37,011 bases of DNA, taken from contig NZ_JAQLDU010000019.1 of the NCBI RefSeq assembly GCF_028209625.1, positions 1 to 37,011 on the forward strand, in the 5' to 3' direction. Under the pieces are notes generated by a model, which saw nothing but the letters and a program-made list of their open reading frames with translations, was not told the origin of the DNA and ran no database searches. This document shows, piece by piece, positions 5,634 to 15,441 of the stretch. Every line of letters begins with the position of its first letter. The stretch's first letter is position 1. Source of the stretch: Collinsella aerofaciens (GTDB lineage Bacteria; Actinomycetota; Coriobacteriia; Coriobacteriales; Coriobacteriaceae). The position numbers and the translations under genes are program-made.

Positions 5634-8438
5634 CTATAGCGAAACGGATCCGTATTTCTTGATGCGGGCGAGTATGTTTTTGAGCTTGTTAAAGTCGAGC
5701 GGTTTGGGCAGATGGGCGTTCATGCCGGCATCGTGTGCCGCCTTGGCGTCCTCGTTGAAGGCGTTGGCAGTGAGCGCGATGATGGGGATGTCGGCTGCAT
5801 CGGCCTTTTCGCTCAGACGAATCGCGCGGGTTGCCTCGTAGCCATCCATGCCCGGCATCATGATGTCCATCAGGATCGCATCGAAGCTGCCGGCGGGACG
5901 ACTAACGTATAGGTCGACTGCTTTGTTGCCGTCGGCGGCGCGCGTTACGACGATGCCTTCGCTTTCGAGTAGAGCCTGGGCAATTTCGGCATTGAGCTCG
6001 TTGTCTTCTGCCAAAAGGACGTTCATGCCGGCAAGCGAGCAACTGTATGTCTGCTTGGACGCACGTTCTTTTGCCTGAGGGTTCTTGTCGATATCGAGCG
6101 GTATCTGGACGTTGAACGTGCTTCCCGCGCCAACCTCACTCGAAATCTCAATCGTGCCGCCCATCATATCGATGAGCGATTTGACGATAGACATGCCAAT
6201 GCCGGTTCCTTGGAACTTGCTGCGCGCATCGTCGCCTTCCTGGGCAAACGGCTCGTAAATGTGCGTCAAAAACTCGGGCGTCATACCAATGCCGGTATCC
6301 GAGACGCTAAAGCAAAACACGGCGTGCTCGTCGTCGACCGGTTTGATGGTCGATGAGAACGTGACGGTGCCTCCGTGCTTGTTGTACTTGATGCTGTTGT
6401 CGAGCAGGTTGACAAGGATCTGCCGAATATGGGTGGGGCTGCCGATCATATATTGGTCGACAGCGTAGGGCTCGCTGGTGTCGAGCATGGTTATGCCGCG
6501 GTCCGATGCGCGGAGCTTGCACAGTACGAGCGCATTGTCGCACAGCTCTTTAAGGTTGAATGATTCGTGCTCGAGCGTCACTTTGCACTCCTCGATCCTG
6601 CCCATCTCGAGGATGTCGTTAATTAGTGACAGCAGGTGATTGGCGGCAACGCGCGCCTTGGCGCGGCTTTCGCGGGCGACCTGCATGTCGCCTTCTCTCA
6701 ATTCCTCAATTTCGATAAGGCCTAGGATGCCGTTGAGCGGCGTGCGGATGTCGTGGCTCATGCGCGTGAGGAAAGCGGTTTTGGCGGCGTTGGCGGCATC
6801 AGCTTTCTGCCGTTCCTCCTGTGCGCGGTAAAGCGACCAGACAAGGATAGCGATGCTGGTGAGCAAGATGCAGATGATAACAGTCGCAATGGCGGTGCGG
6901 TTACGATAGAAAAACTGGAACGTGTCCGATTCTTGCGCCGAGTACGATGTGGGGAAATAGCTGTTTGCAGAGAGCGATTCACCTGCATTGACGATGCCCT
7001 TATTGATGATTCCCAGCAGCTCGGGCTTGCCGCGCGAAATTAAACACGATAGCTGCGCCGTGTTGGTGAGTTCCTGTGTTTCGAAATCCTCGATGTCGTA
7101 GGTGTCGCGGAGAGTTTCCAGGCGCGTGCTGGGGACAATGATGCAACGTGCCTTCCCCTCATTGAGGGCTTTGAGCACCTCGCCGTCATTCGAGTACTCG
7201 GTTACTGTTGCGTTCGGGAAGAGACTTTCGAGCTCAAAACGGTTAACGATTGTGCTCTTTGTACAAGCGATGTTCTTAAGGTCGCTGTTCAGGTTTTTGC
7301 CACTGTGAATGGCGGTCAGCGAAACCGTTCCCATCGAGTTTGACTGGATGACTCCTGTCTGCTCGGCGAGCCAGTAGTCGCGAAACAATGGCAGGGCGAC
7401 ATCGATGGTTCCGTTGGAAAGGGCTTTGATCATTTGCCTGTTGTTCGAGAGTGCGATTGTTTTGACCGTAATACCAAACTTGTCGTGCAACGTCGTTGCA
7501 AGCGAGGCGAGCGATCCTTCCATCTCGCCGTCGTCATTTTGCGTGCAGTAGGGAAGTTGGTTTTTAAGATAGCCGAGCGTGATGGTATTGCCGTTTGCTT
7601 TGAGCCAGGTGGTCTCGGGGCCGGTGAGCGATGACGAGCCACTGTTTTGGGTCGAGTAACTCGATTTGACTTCCTCGTTATAGCGCGGGTTATCGCGGGC
7701 GATGGTCGTCATGGCGGCGTTGATGTCGTTCATCAGATCGGGGCGGCTTTTGGGAACGGCAAAATAGTAGTCGCTCGAGCCTACGTAGAACATGGGTGAC
7801 GCATCGGGCGACGAAATGGTATCGTTCATGATGACGGCGTCGACCTCGCCGTCTGCAAGCGCCTCAAAGAGGGCACTGCCGGTGTCGATTTCTTTATAGG
7901 TGCAGGTGACGCCTTCGTCGGCGAGCCACTGCTGGCCGACGATAGTTTGCATAACGCCAGAGTTGCAGCCGATGGTGAGGCCTTGGAGCGCCTGGGGGTC
8001 ACCCTTGGCCAGATCGTCGCGGTCGGGCCTGGCGTAGATGTAGTAGCGCTCGGTGCCCTCGGGGTTCGAGGAAAAGAGCAGCTTCTGCTCGCGTTCTGCC
8101 GAATACGAGATGTTGGGCATGAGGTCGATTTCGCCTGCTTCGAGCATGTCCATAAGCTCGGAGAAGGTGCCGCTAACGTATTCGTATTGCCAGCCCTTTG
8201 TGTAATACGAGAGGGTCTGGAGGTACTCGTAGCCCCACCCCGAGAGTCGCTCGCCCGGCATGCCTTCCTGGAAGCCTTTGTTGTTGACGAGCCAGCCAAC
8301 GCGGACCGTCTTGACCTGCTGGTCGGAGTCGGCGGCAAAGGCGGGGGCGGGCATGACGGCGCTCAGTATGGCGAGCGCGGCAAGCGCGACGGCCAGGGTG
8401 CGATATAGAGCCAAGCGAAAGACAGCGGAAGGTTTCAC
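5634..8438 (-). CDS. Hybrid sensor histidine kinase with two periplasmic solute-binding modules
   Basis: A 934-residue membrane kinase. An N-terminal signal peptide (about residues 1-35, ending AFA) is followed by two type-3 solute-binding domains, about 40-260 and 280-490. Then come one membrane helix at about 515-536, a HisKA domain with SHDIRTPLNG and the phosphorylated His at 562, an HATPase with DNSIKYNKHGG and GTGIGMSIV, and a receiver with LLAEDNELNAE and the phospho-acceptor Asp at 858 in LMDIMMPGMDG. This is the BvgS/EvgS-like layout, sensing a small ligand outside the cell. No HPt domain and no partner output regulator are visible nearby. The GTG at 8438 is chosen because AGGA lies just upstream and it gives a clean signal peptide; an ATG at 8471 would add 11 residues. 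Confidence 0.92.
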   Translation of the reverse strand: MKPSAVFRLALYRTLAVALAALAILSAVMPAPAFAADSDQQVKTVRVGWLVNNKGFQEGMPGERLSGWGYEYLQTLSYYTKGWQYEYVSGTFSELMDMLEAGEIDLMPNISYSAEREQKLLFSSNPEGTERYYIYARPDRDDLAKGDPQALQGLTIGCNSGVMQTIVGQQWLADEGVTCTYKEIDTGSALFEALADGEVDAVIMNDTISSPDASPMFYVGSSDYYFAVPKSRPDLMNDINAAMTTIARDNPRYNEEVKSSYSTQNSGSSSLTGPETTWLKANGNTITLGYLKNQLPYCTQNDDGEMEGSLASLATTLHDKFGITVKTIALSNNRQMIKALSNGTIDVALPLFRDYWLAEQTGVIQSNSMGTVSLTAIHSGKNLNSDLKNIACTKSTIVNRFELESLFPNATVTEYSNDGEVLKALNEGKARCIIVPSTRLETLRDTYDIEDFETQELTNTAQLSCLISRGKPELLGIINKGIVNAGESLSANSYFPTSYSAQESDTFQFFYRNRTAIATVIICILLTSIAILVWSLYRAQEERQKADAANAAKTAFLTRMSHDIRTPLNGILGLIEIEELREGDMQVARESRAKARVAANHLLSLINDILEMGRIEECKVTLEHESFNLKELCDNALVLCKLRASDRGITMLDTSEPYAVDQYMIGSPTHIRQILVNLLDNSIKYNKHGGTVTFSSTIKPVDDEHAVFCFSVSDTGIGMTPEFLTHIYEPFAQEGDDARSKFQGTGIGMSIVKSLIDMMGGTIEISSEVGAGSTFNVQIPLDIDKNPQAKERASKQTYSCSLAGMNVLLAEDNELNAEIAQALLESEGIVVTRAADGNKAVDLYVSRPAGSFDAILMDIMMPGMDGYEATRAIRLSEKADAADIPIIALTANAFNEDAKAAHDAGMNAHLPKPLDFNKLKNILARIKKYGSVSL

Positions 8439-8524
8439 ATGAAATCCTATCGAGTTGAGACAGTTTCGCATAAGGATACCAGCTCAGCCTGCCCATTCAG
8501 CCGCCGCACCGCTAAACGGTTAGG

Positions 8525-8580
8525 TAGTCATTGGGGACGTTCTTAACTGACTAGTCGTTTAAGAACGTCCCCAATGACTA
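8525..8580. repeat. Dispersed palindrome, family B
   Basis: TAGTCATTGGGGACGTTCTT pairs with AAGAACGTCCCCAATGACTA around a centre holding ACTAGT. It lies between the divergent kinase and K+ channel genes, directly upstream of the channel's putative promoter, as the half copy at 21136 does for its neighbour. Confidence 0.75.
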
Positions 8581-8604
8581 GTTCCGTTTGCGGGGGAGGC
8601 GTGG

Positions 8605-8610
8605 GACAAT
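8605..8610 (+). promoter_or_regulatory. Putative -10 box of the K+ channel gene
   Basis: GACAAT, 41 bases before the ATG at 8652, within the sequence GGAGGCGTGGGACAAT. An almost identical block (GAGAGGCGTGAGACAAT) precedes the gene at 21226. Confidence 0.4.
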
Positions 8611-8651
8611 ACCGAGCGAATGTGATTGGGCGTCTGGGAAAAGGGGTCGCG

Positions 8652-9077
8652 ATGAACAAGTTGAGGACGCTTGCCGACGTGTTGCGCCAGGCTGGCTTTG
8701 CGCGCATCACGGGCCTGTTTCTCGTCTTCTATCTGCTGTGCTCGACGGCCGTCTGGCTGTCCGAGCCCACGACCCTTACGTTTGGCGACGGCCTCTGGTT
8801 TAGCTTTGAGACCGTATCGACGATCGGCTTCGGTGATATCCCGGCCGAGACGCCGGTTGCCCGCGCTATCACCGTCGTTTTGAGCGTCATCAGCATCTTC
8901 TACATCGCCATGCTCACGGGCGTGGCGGTGAACTACTGCAACACGCTCATCAAGATGCGCCAAAAGGACACCATGGCGCGCTTTATGGATGATCTGGAGC
9001 ATTTGGAAGAGCTCGATCGTGACGAGCTTGCCGACCTATCGCGCCGTGTGCGCGAATATCGCCGACGCCAACGCTAG
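8652..9077 (+). CDS. Two-helix potassium channel family protein
   Basis: A 141-residue membrane protein with the ion-channel-2 layout: first helix at about 19-37, a pore helix, the selectivity filter TIGFGD at 57-62, and a second helix at about 70-93. A charged cytoplasmic tail (EHLEELDRDELADLSRRVREYRRRQR) follows that could form a short coiled coil. It should form a tetrameric K+ channel; no RCK/TrkA-N ligand-binding domain is attached, so gating is unknown. AAAAGGGG precedes the ATG at 8652. It lies 36 bases upstream of the LOG-family gene and may share its transcript. A ClC-type gene lies one gene further on. Confidence 0.88.
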   Translation: MNKLRTLADVLRQAGFARITGLFLVFYLLCSTAVWLSEPTTLTFGDGLWFSFETVSTIGFGDIPAETPVARAITVVLSVISIFYIAMLTGVAVNYCNTLIKMRQKDTMARFMDDLEHLEELDRDELADLSRRVREYRRRQR

Positions 9078-9113
9078 AACGGGCGCCGCGCGTCACGACG
9101 AGGGGGACTGAAT

Positions 9114-9647
9114 ATGAATATCACGGTATACCTGGGTGCCAGCGTCGGCAATGACCCGGCGTTTCTGCCCGCGGTGCAGGAGCTGGGCGACTGGATTGGC
9201 GCTAACGGACACGCGTTGGTATATGGCGGGTCCAAGTCGGGTCTGATGGGTGCGCTCGCCGATAGCGTACTCGAGGCAGGTGGACACGTGACGGGTGTTG
9301 AACCGAGCTTTTTTATCGAGGCCGAGTTTCAACATGACGGTATCGACGACCTCATCGTGACGAGTGACATGGCCGAACGCAAGGCCAAGATGATTGAGCT
9401 CGGTGACGCGTTCATCGCCTTTCCCGGTGGGACGGGTACGCTCGAGGAGATTGCCGAGGTCATGTCCGCCGTGTCGTTGGGGCATCTCGATGCGCCGTGC
9501 ATTCTGTACAACCTTGGGGGCTACTACAACGATCTTAAGGCGTTGCTCGAGCACATGATTGATAAAGGGCTTTCGAGCCCGAGGCGCCAGCACGGCATCT
9601 ACTTTGCCGACGATTTGCGCGAGATTGCCTCGATTATCAACGGATAA
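9114..9647 (+). CDS. LOG-family nucleoside 5'-monophosphate phosphoribohydrolase
   Basis: A 177-residue Rossmann-like protein of the LOG/lysine-decarboxylase-like family (TIGR00730 type). Both family motifs are present: YGGSKSGLMGALAD from about residue 37, and PGGTGTLEE at 104-112 with the catalytic Glu. The family cleaves the N-glycosidic bond of cytokinin nucleotides or of AMP-like nucleotides; in bacteria the role is usually nucleotide salvage or unknown. AGGGGGA lies upstream of the ATG. It sits between the K+ channel gene and the ClC gene on the same strand; the 125-bp gap downstream with its own -10 box suggests that ClC is a separate unit. Confidence 0.92.
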   Translation: MNITVYLGASVGNDPAFLPAVQELGDWIGANGHALVYGGSKSGLMGALADSVLEAGGHVTGVEPSFFIEAEFQHDGIDDLIVTSDMAERKAKMIELGDAFIAFPGGTGTLEEIAEVMSAVSLGHLDAPCILYNLGGYYNDLKALLEHMIDKGLSSPRRQHGIYFADDLREIASIING

Positions 9648-9727
9648 GTCTTGAGCCTGCCCCACTATGACTCCCAATGGTGCCGTTTGCGGCGCAGACG
9701 GTTGGCTCGTTCGGGTAACGCTCGCTC

Positions 9728-9733
9728 TACAAT
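9728..9733 (+). promoter_or_regulatory. Putative -10 box of the ClC gene
   Basis: TACAAT, 40 bases before the ATG at 9773, in a gap of 125 bases. A near-perfect hairpin (CCGTTTGCG/CGCAGACGG, 9683-9701) lies upstream of it and may end the preceding transcript. Confidence 0.4.
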
Positions 9734-9772
9734 AAAACGTATCTTTGCCGAATTTGACCACGGGAGGTCCCG

Positions 9773-11071
9773 ATGGATAGTCTTGCAAAACCCAAAAACC
9801 GTGCGCTGTTTTTAGTTAGCGTTGCCGTGACCGGTGCGTTCGCAGGCGCCGCGGTCTGGCTGTTCTTTTTTGCGATGGAGCACGGTGTCGACTATCTATG
9901 GACCGAGATTCCGCACGCGCTGGGCGTCGCTTCGCCTGAGCTCGCGAGCGGCCCGTTCGGTTTTCTGCCGTACCCGTTTTTTGTCTGCTTGCTGGGCGGC
10001 CTGCTGATCGGTCTGTACGAAAAGATTACGGGTACCAAGACCGATGACCTCAACCAGGTGATGGCCAAGGTTAAACAAGACGGTCGCTACCCGTACGACA
10101 ACCTCGGCAAGCTTTCGCTTGCGGCATTGCTGCCGCTGCTGTTTGGCGGAAGTATTGGACCGGAGGCCGGCCTGACCGGAGTTATCGCGGGTCTGTGCAG
10201 CTGGGTCGGCGACCGCATGCGTCGCTTTGGCGCCGAGTTTAGGGAGCTCACGCTGCTGGGCACCCAGGCTGCCCTGACGGCGCTCTTTACCGCGCCCGTG
10301 TTTGGCTTTGTGGCGCCGCTCGCCGGTAGCGCCGACGGCCAGGGCGCTGGCGAGGACTCCGCGTCCGATGAGATCACCATCAAGCTGCCCAAGGCGCAAA
10401 AGACCGTGGTCTACGGCATCGCGATTGCCGGCGGTCTGGGCACCTATCTGCTGCTTGGCCAGCTTGTGGGCGGCGGCATGGGTATGCCGAGGTTCGAGGC
10501 CGCGCAGGTGGGCAACCTCGAGCTTGCTTGGCTTATTCCCCTGGCGCTCGTCGGCACGGCCTGTGGCTGGCTGTACTTTGTCTCGGGGCACGCGAGCGAG
10601 GCGTTGGCCCACGCCATAGGGGAGCGCCCTGTCGTCAAGGCCATGCTGGCCGGTTTGGCGCTCGCTATCTGCGGCACGGTCCTGCCCTACACCATGTTTG
10701 CTGGCGAGACGCAGGCCGACGTGCTCATGGAGACCTATATGACCATTCCCGCCGGTGTGCTCATTGCAACTGGTCTTATCAAGGCCATGCTGACGCCCGC
10801 CCTCATCAACCTGGGCTGGCGCGGCGGTCACTTCTTCCCCGTTATCTTCTCGGGCGTGAGCCTGGGCTACGGCCTTGCCGTCCTTACGGGCGCCGATCCG
10901 GTCTTTTGCGTCGCCGTCTGTACCGCCTCGACGATGGGTGCCGTCATGCGTCAGCCCGTCATGGTCGTGGGCCTGCTGCTCATGTGCTTCCCGCTCAAGG
11001 GCATTGTCTGCATGATCATCGCCGCCGTCATCGCGGCAGGCATTCCGCTGCCCAAGCCGCTGCGCAAGTAG
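9773..11071 (+). CDS. ClC-family chloride channel/transporter
   Basis: A 432-residue polytopic membrane protein of the ClC family. The ion-pathway signature appears as GGSIGPEAGLTGVIAG (about residues 125-140), and the C-terminal half shows GWRGGHFFPVIFSGVSLGYG, the conserved helix-N region. In E. coli ClC-ec1 the first motif is GREGP with a gating Glu; here that position is Ile and a Glu follows the Pro instead (GSIGPE), a variant I recall from many bacterial ClC proteins. Whether it is a channel, a Cl-/H+ exchanger or a fluoride exporter is therefore open. A loop of about 20 residues rich in Asp, Glu and Ser (SADGQGAGEDSASDE) lies mid-protein. GGGAGG precedes the ATG. Confidence 0.9.
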   Translation: MDSLAKPKNRALFLVSVAVTGAFAGAAVWLFFFAMEHGVDYLWTEIPHALGVASPELASGPFGFLPYPFFVCLLGGLLIGLYEKITGTKTDDLNQVMAKVKQDGRYPYDNLGKLSLAALLPLLFGGSIGPEAGLTGVIAGLCSWVGDRMRRFGAEFRELTLLGTQAALTALFTAPVFGFVAPLAGSADGQGAGEDSASDEITIKLPKAQKTVVYGIAIAGGLGTYLLLGQLVGGGMGMPRFEAAQVGNLELAWLIPLALVGTACGWLYFVSGHASEALAHAIGERPVVKAMLAGLALAICGTVLPYTMFAGETQADVLMETYMTIPAGVLIATGLIKAMLTPALINLGWRGGHFFPVIFSGVSLGYGLAVLTGADPVFCVAVCTASTMGAVMRQPVMVVGLLLMCFPLKGIVCMIIAAVIAAGIPLPKPLRK

Positions 11072-11158
11072 CACGATAGCGCGTGCCGGGGATATGCCAT
11101 TTGTCACGGATTTGCGGGGGGGGGCGATCGCGTCCTTCGTGGATTGAGACTCGCGTGC

Positions 11159-11857
11159 CTACAGGTCGTGTACTCGATAAACCTTGGTGCTGACGGTGCA
11201 GCTGATTGCGCATAGCGCGAGGGCCAGCACGGCAATTCCTGCGCACAGACAGCCCAGAACGGCAGGATCGGGATTTGCCCCGGCAATCGACATGAGCCAG
11301 TTGCTGATGGGGTTGGAGGAGCTCAGCGTGGCCATGGTGCCGCAACCAAGCAGGGCAAACAGGCCAACGGATAGGCGCAACGCCTCCATGTGTCCAAATC
11401 GAAAGAACAGCGGCTGTGCCAAAAACACCATCATGAGGGAGATAAGCATCGATGCTGCCGAGGCGATTGCGATTTCAAAGACCGTCTGTCCCGTCGAAGG
11501 AATGCCCGCGCTGTTGAAGAGCGGGATGGCGACGATACTCAATAGCGTAGCTGCACATGCCATGACGGCGGAGAAGACAATAACGCTCAGGTAGCGTGCG
11601 CAGATGATGTCTTTGCGCGAGAAGGGCAGCGTTGCCCGATAACGCTCCCAACCGTTTTGATTGTCGTAACCGGCCAGTGAGTTCATGAATAGGATGGGCG
11701 ACATGGCACTGACGGCGCAGGCGCCGGCGCTCATGCCGGAGTCGCCACCCGACGTGTTGGCGAGGGTCATCACGATGAATATAAATAAGCCGACGCCCGC
11801 AATACTCGGGATAAGCGTGCGAACGATGGCGAGCTCGGACATAATGGCACGTTTCAT
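11159..11857 (-). CDS. ABC-2 type transporter permease
   Basis: A 232-residue membrane protein with about six hydrophobic segments and the region GYDNQNGWERYRATLPFSRKDIICARYLS (about 63-91). This resembles the ABC-2 permease class in which a conserved cytoplasmic loop precedes the second helix. It partners the ATP-binding protein encoded just upstream; the stop codon of that gene overlaps this start in ATGA, a sign of translational coupling. The GntR regulator, ATPase and permease form one operon of the YtrA type, often induced by cell-envelope antibiotics in Firmicutes (family knowledge). Substrate unknown. Confidence 0.88.
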   Translation of the reverse strand: MKRAIMSELAIVRTLIPSIAGVGLFIFIVMTLANTSGGDSGMSAGACAVSAMSPILFMNSLAGYDNQNGWERYRATLPFSRKDIICARYLSVIVFSAVMACAATLLSIVAIPLFNSAGIPSTGQTVFEIAIASAASMLISLMMVFLAQPLFFRFGHMEALRLSVGLFALLGCGTMATLSSSNPISNWLMSIAGANPDPAVLGCLCAGIAVLALALCAISCTVSTKVYRVHDL

Positions 11858-12735
11858 TTCGAAGCCCCTTTCAGCGTGAGGCGCAGGTAGTCATCAATGG
11901 TTGCCCGATCGCAGGGAATCTCGGGAAAGGCCTCGAGCGCTTCGCGACGGTTGGGCACGAGCACGTCCACGCTATAGGCGTGGTGGGCGGCGCGGGCGCC
12001 TTCGACGCAAGCCATAAGCTCGGCGGCCTGTGCCTGGGTGCAGTGGGCGATGCCGGCGCGGTCAGTAATGTCCTCGCGCGGCAGGTCAAACACAATCGAG
12101 CCGTTATCGATGCAGATGACGCGGTCGGCGGCGCGATCGAGGTCGGACGTAATGTGGCTCGAGAGCAGCACGCTGTGCTGACCGTCGGCGACAAAGGCAA
12201 GCAGTTCATCAAGCAGCTCCTCGCGTGCCATGGGATCGAGGCCCGCGGTGGCTTCGTCCAAAACGAGCAGCTTGGCATTGTGGCTGAGTGCACAGGCAAG
12301 CTGCAGTTTCATGCCCATGCCGCGGGAGAGGTCCTTGACCTTTGTCTTGGGGTCGAGGCCAAATCGGTCGATGAATCCGGCGAACGTTTTGCGGTCCCAC
12401 GTGGGGTACGCAGGGCCTACGAGCGCCTCGATTTGGCCCACCTTGAGCGTGGAGGGGAAGGGGCACGTGTCCAGGACAAGGCCTACGCGGGAGCGCAGGT
12501 GGCGCTGCGTCTCGTCGGGCGCGTTGGTGTCGCAGCGCTGTCCAAACAGATGCACCTCGCCGGCATCGAGCTTTATAAGCCCGAGCGCGGCACGAATCGT
12601 CGTTGTTTTGCCAGCACCGTTGGCACCAACAAAGCCAACGATCTGGCCAGGCTCCACGGTGAGCGTGACATCGCGTAGGGAAAAGCGGTCGCTTACGCGG
12701 CGTGAGGCGCCTTTGAGTTCTAGCAAGTTTTGCAT
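11854..12735 (-). CDS. ABC transporter ATP-binding protein
   Basis: A 293-residue ABC ATPase: Walker A GANGAGKT at 37-44, signature LSRGM at 136-140, and Walker B LLVLDEATAGLD at 156-167. The signature reads LSRGM rather than LSGGQ, a form common in YtrB/CcmA-like exporters. The last 80 residues form an accessory region after the nucleotide-binding fold. The ATG at 12735 is chosen because it opens MQNLLELKGASRR and has AAAGG upstream; the frame stays open further left only because it runs through the GntR gene in another frame. Its stop overlaps the permease start by four bases. It lies 23 bases downstream of the GntR gene in the same operon. Confidence 0.92.
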   Translation of the reverse strand: MQNLLELKGASRRVSDRFSLRDVTLTVEPGQIVGFVGANGAGKTTTIRAALGLIKLDAGEVHLFGQRCDTNAPDETQRHLRSRVGLVLDTCPFPSTLKVGQIEALVGPAYPTWDRKTFAGFIDRFGLDPKTKVKDLSRGMGMKLQLACALSHNAKLLVLDEATAGLDPMAREELLDELLAFVADGQHSVLLSSHITSDLDRAADRVICIDNGSIVFDLPREDITDRAGIAHCTQAQAAELMACVEGARAAHHAYSVDVLVPNRREALEAFPEIPCDRATIDDYLRLTLKGASK

Positions 12736-12758
12736 GGTATAGCCTTTCTTGCAGATGG

Positions 12759-13139
12759 CTACTGCATGGTTTCGGGGGCCACAAGGTCGAGCATCTCGTG
12801 CAATTTGTCGCGCGTGACGCCCAGGGTTTCGGCCTGCGTAGCGGCCTGCGCAAGCAACTCTTCGATATGGCAGAGCTGGTTTTCGCGCAAGAGTTCCTGG
12901 TTTCCCTCGGCGACAAAGCAGCCCTTGCCCTGCACGGTGCAGATAAAGCCGAGCTGTTCCAGGTCGGCATAGGCGCGCTTGGTGGTGATGACGCTCACAC
13001 CCAGGTCGCTCGCGAGTGCACGGATGCTGGGGAGTTTGGCTCCCGCAGCGAGTGTGCCCGAAAGGATCTGAGCTTTGACCTGCGAGGATATCTGCTCGTA
13101 GATGGGCTTGTCGCTCGAATTGGATAGGATAATGTCCAC
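12759..13139 (-). CDS. GntR-family transcriptional regulator, YtrA-like
   Basis: A 126-residue regulator: a GntR winged helix (KPIYEQISSQVKAQILSGTLAAGAKLPSIRALASDLGVSVITTKRAYADLEQLGFICTVQGKGCFVA, about 11-76) and a short helical tail. This is the YtrA subfamily layout, with no large effector domain. The start is GTG at 13139, with AAGGAG five bases upstream. It is the first gene of a regulator-ATPase-permease operon and probably represses it through the dyad directly upstream (13167-13200). The short tail likely serves dimerisation. Confidence 0.92.
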   Translation of the reverse strand: MDIILSNSSDKPIYEQISSQVKAQILSGTLAAGAKLPSIRALASDLGVSVITTKRAYADLEQLGFICTVQGKGCFVAEGNQELLRENQLCHIEELLAQAATQAETLGVTRDKLHEMLDLVAPETMQ

Positions 13140-13166
13140 AGCGGCTCCTTAGCTGTTGGGCTACAC

Positions 13167-13200
13167 GTGTATATAACCGGTAAGCACAGTATATATACAC
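13167..13200 (-). promoter_or_regulatory. Candidate operator of the GntR-ABC operon
   Basis: GTGTATATA at 13167-13175 is mirrored by TATATACAC at 13192-13200. The right arm also holds the self-complementary GTATATATAC (13189-13198). The dyad starts 28 bases upstream of the GntR start codon, where an autorepressor would bind. YtrA-type regulators are known to bind such AT-rich inverted repeats. Confidence 0.5.
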
Positions 13201-13250
13201 TATGCACAGTTACGCAAGAGGTAAATAGGGATTGTTCGCTCGTTCATTCA

Positions 13251-13547
13251 TCTCAATCTGTAACATCTGGAACCGATTTGGACGGCTACCTGTTACAGAT
13301 TGAGATTTTGCTGGCGGGCCCCACCTGGTTGTTTCAATCTGTAGCAACTGGAGAAGATTTTGGCTGCTAGATGTTATAGATCGAGACATTGGCCACCCGT
13401 CTATCCTTATATCTCAATCTGTAACAGATGGACCCGTTTTGAGTGGCTAGATGTTACAGATCGAGATCTTTCTGGGACGCCCGCCTGTTTGTCTAAATCT
13501 GTAACAGGTAGAGGTTCAAAAACCGTCTAGATGTTACAGATCGAGAC
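13251..13547. repeat. Tandem array of four 56-bp hairpin units, 80-bp period
   Basis: Four imperfect palindromes, each exactly 56 bp, lie at 13251-13306, 13332-13387, 13412-13467 and 13492-13547. Left arms follow TCTCAATCTGTAACA and right arms follow TGTTACAGATCGAGA; the first unit pairs perfectly over 15 bp, the others with one or a few mismatches. The central 15-20 bp differ between units. Spacers of 25, 24 and 24 bp are GC-rich and unrelated to each other. No gene overlaps the array, which fills the gap between the GntR operon (leftward) and prfC (rightward). I do not recognise it. Confidence 0.9.
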
Positions 13548-13637
13548 GAACTGCTGCGGAGTGCCGCCATCGACTGCTACCCAGGCCCCAACTGATGAAT
13601 TTGTCCTGATAGGCGCCCTAGAGCGGGATTTCGCGGC

Positions 13638-13643
13638 TACAAT
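13638..13643 (+). promoter_or_regulatory. Putative -10 box of prfC
   Basis: TACAAT, 48 bases upstream of the ATG at 13691 and downstream of the hairpin array. Confidence 0.45.
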
Positions 13644-13690
13644 AGTGCGGTTACATCGACGTAATGCACTCAATGCAAGAAAGGATCCGC

Positions 13691-15304
<1,614 letters not shown>

Positions 15305-15310
15305 TGCATC

Positions 15311-15340
15311 GGCGCGGTGGCCCTGTGGGACTGCCGCGCC
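15311..15340 (+). terminator. Probable prfC terminator
   Basis: GGCGCGG at 15311-15317 pairs with CCGCGCC at 15334-15340, followed by GTTTGCTT. The T tract is weak. It starts six bases after the prfC stop codon. Confidence 0.5.
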
Positions 15341-15404
15341 GTTTGCTTGCCTGATGCCGTGTGAGCGGCTATTATACCCATCGTCGTCTCAAGACCGTGA
15401 CGTC

Positions 15405-15441
15405 CGAGCAGTTCGGGTCCGATATCCTGCTCGTTAAACCT
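15405..15441 (+). promoter_or_regulatory. Structured leader of the YhhQ-like gene, possible H-type pseudoknot
   Basis: CGAGCAG (15405-15411) pairs with CTGCTCG (15427-15433) around a 15-nt loop. GGGT in the loop (15415-15418) could pair with ACCT (15438-15441) in the A-rich tail just before the Shine-Dalgarno AAAGGAG. A short stem plus loop-to-tail pairing beside the ribosome site, in front of a queuosine-precursor transporter, recalls preQ1 riboswitches. The sequence does not match the preQ1-I consensus I remember, so this is only a candidate. Confidence 0.3.

Noticed and set aside
11116..11124. Runs of nine G (11116-11124) and eight G (83-90) as phase-variable tracts.
   Set aside because: Both are outside coding regions and not placed in a clear promoter spacer. 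They may simply be homopolymers or sequencing-sensitive sites.
12736..13200. Extension of the ABC ATPase to a 448-residue protein.
   Set aside because: The extra N-terminal part is the GntR gene read in another frame. The ATG at 12735 begins a normal ABC domain and has its own ribosome site.
13251..13547. The regular repeats as a CRISPR array or an integron cassette array.
   Set aside because: The repeats are 56-bp imperfect palindromes with variable centres, the spacers are 24-25 bp, and there are no cas genes. The GTTACAG core does not fit the GTTRRRY core of attC sites, and there is no integrase or cassette gene.
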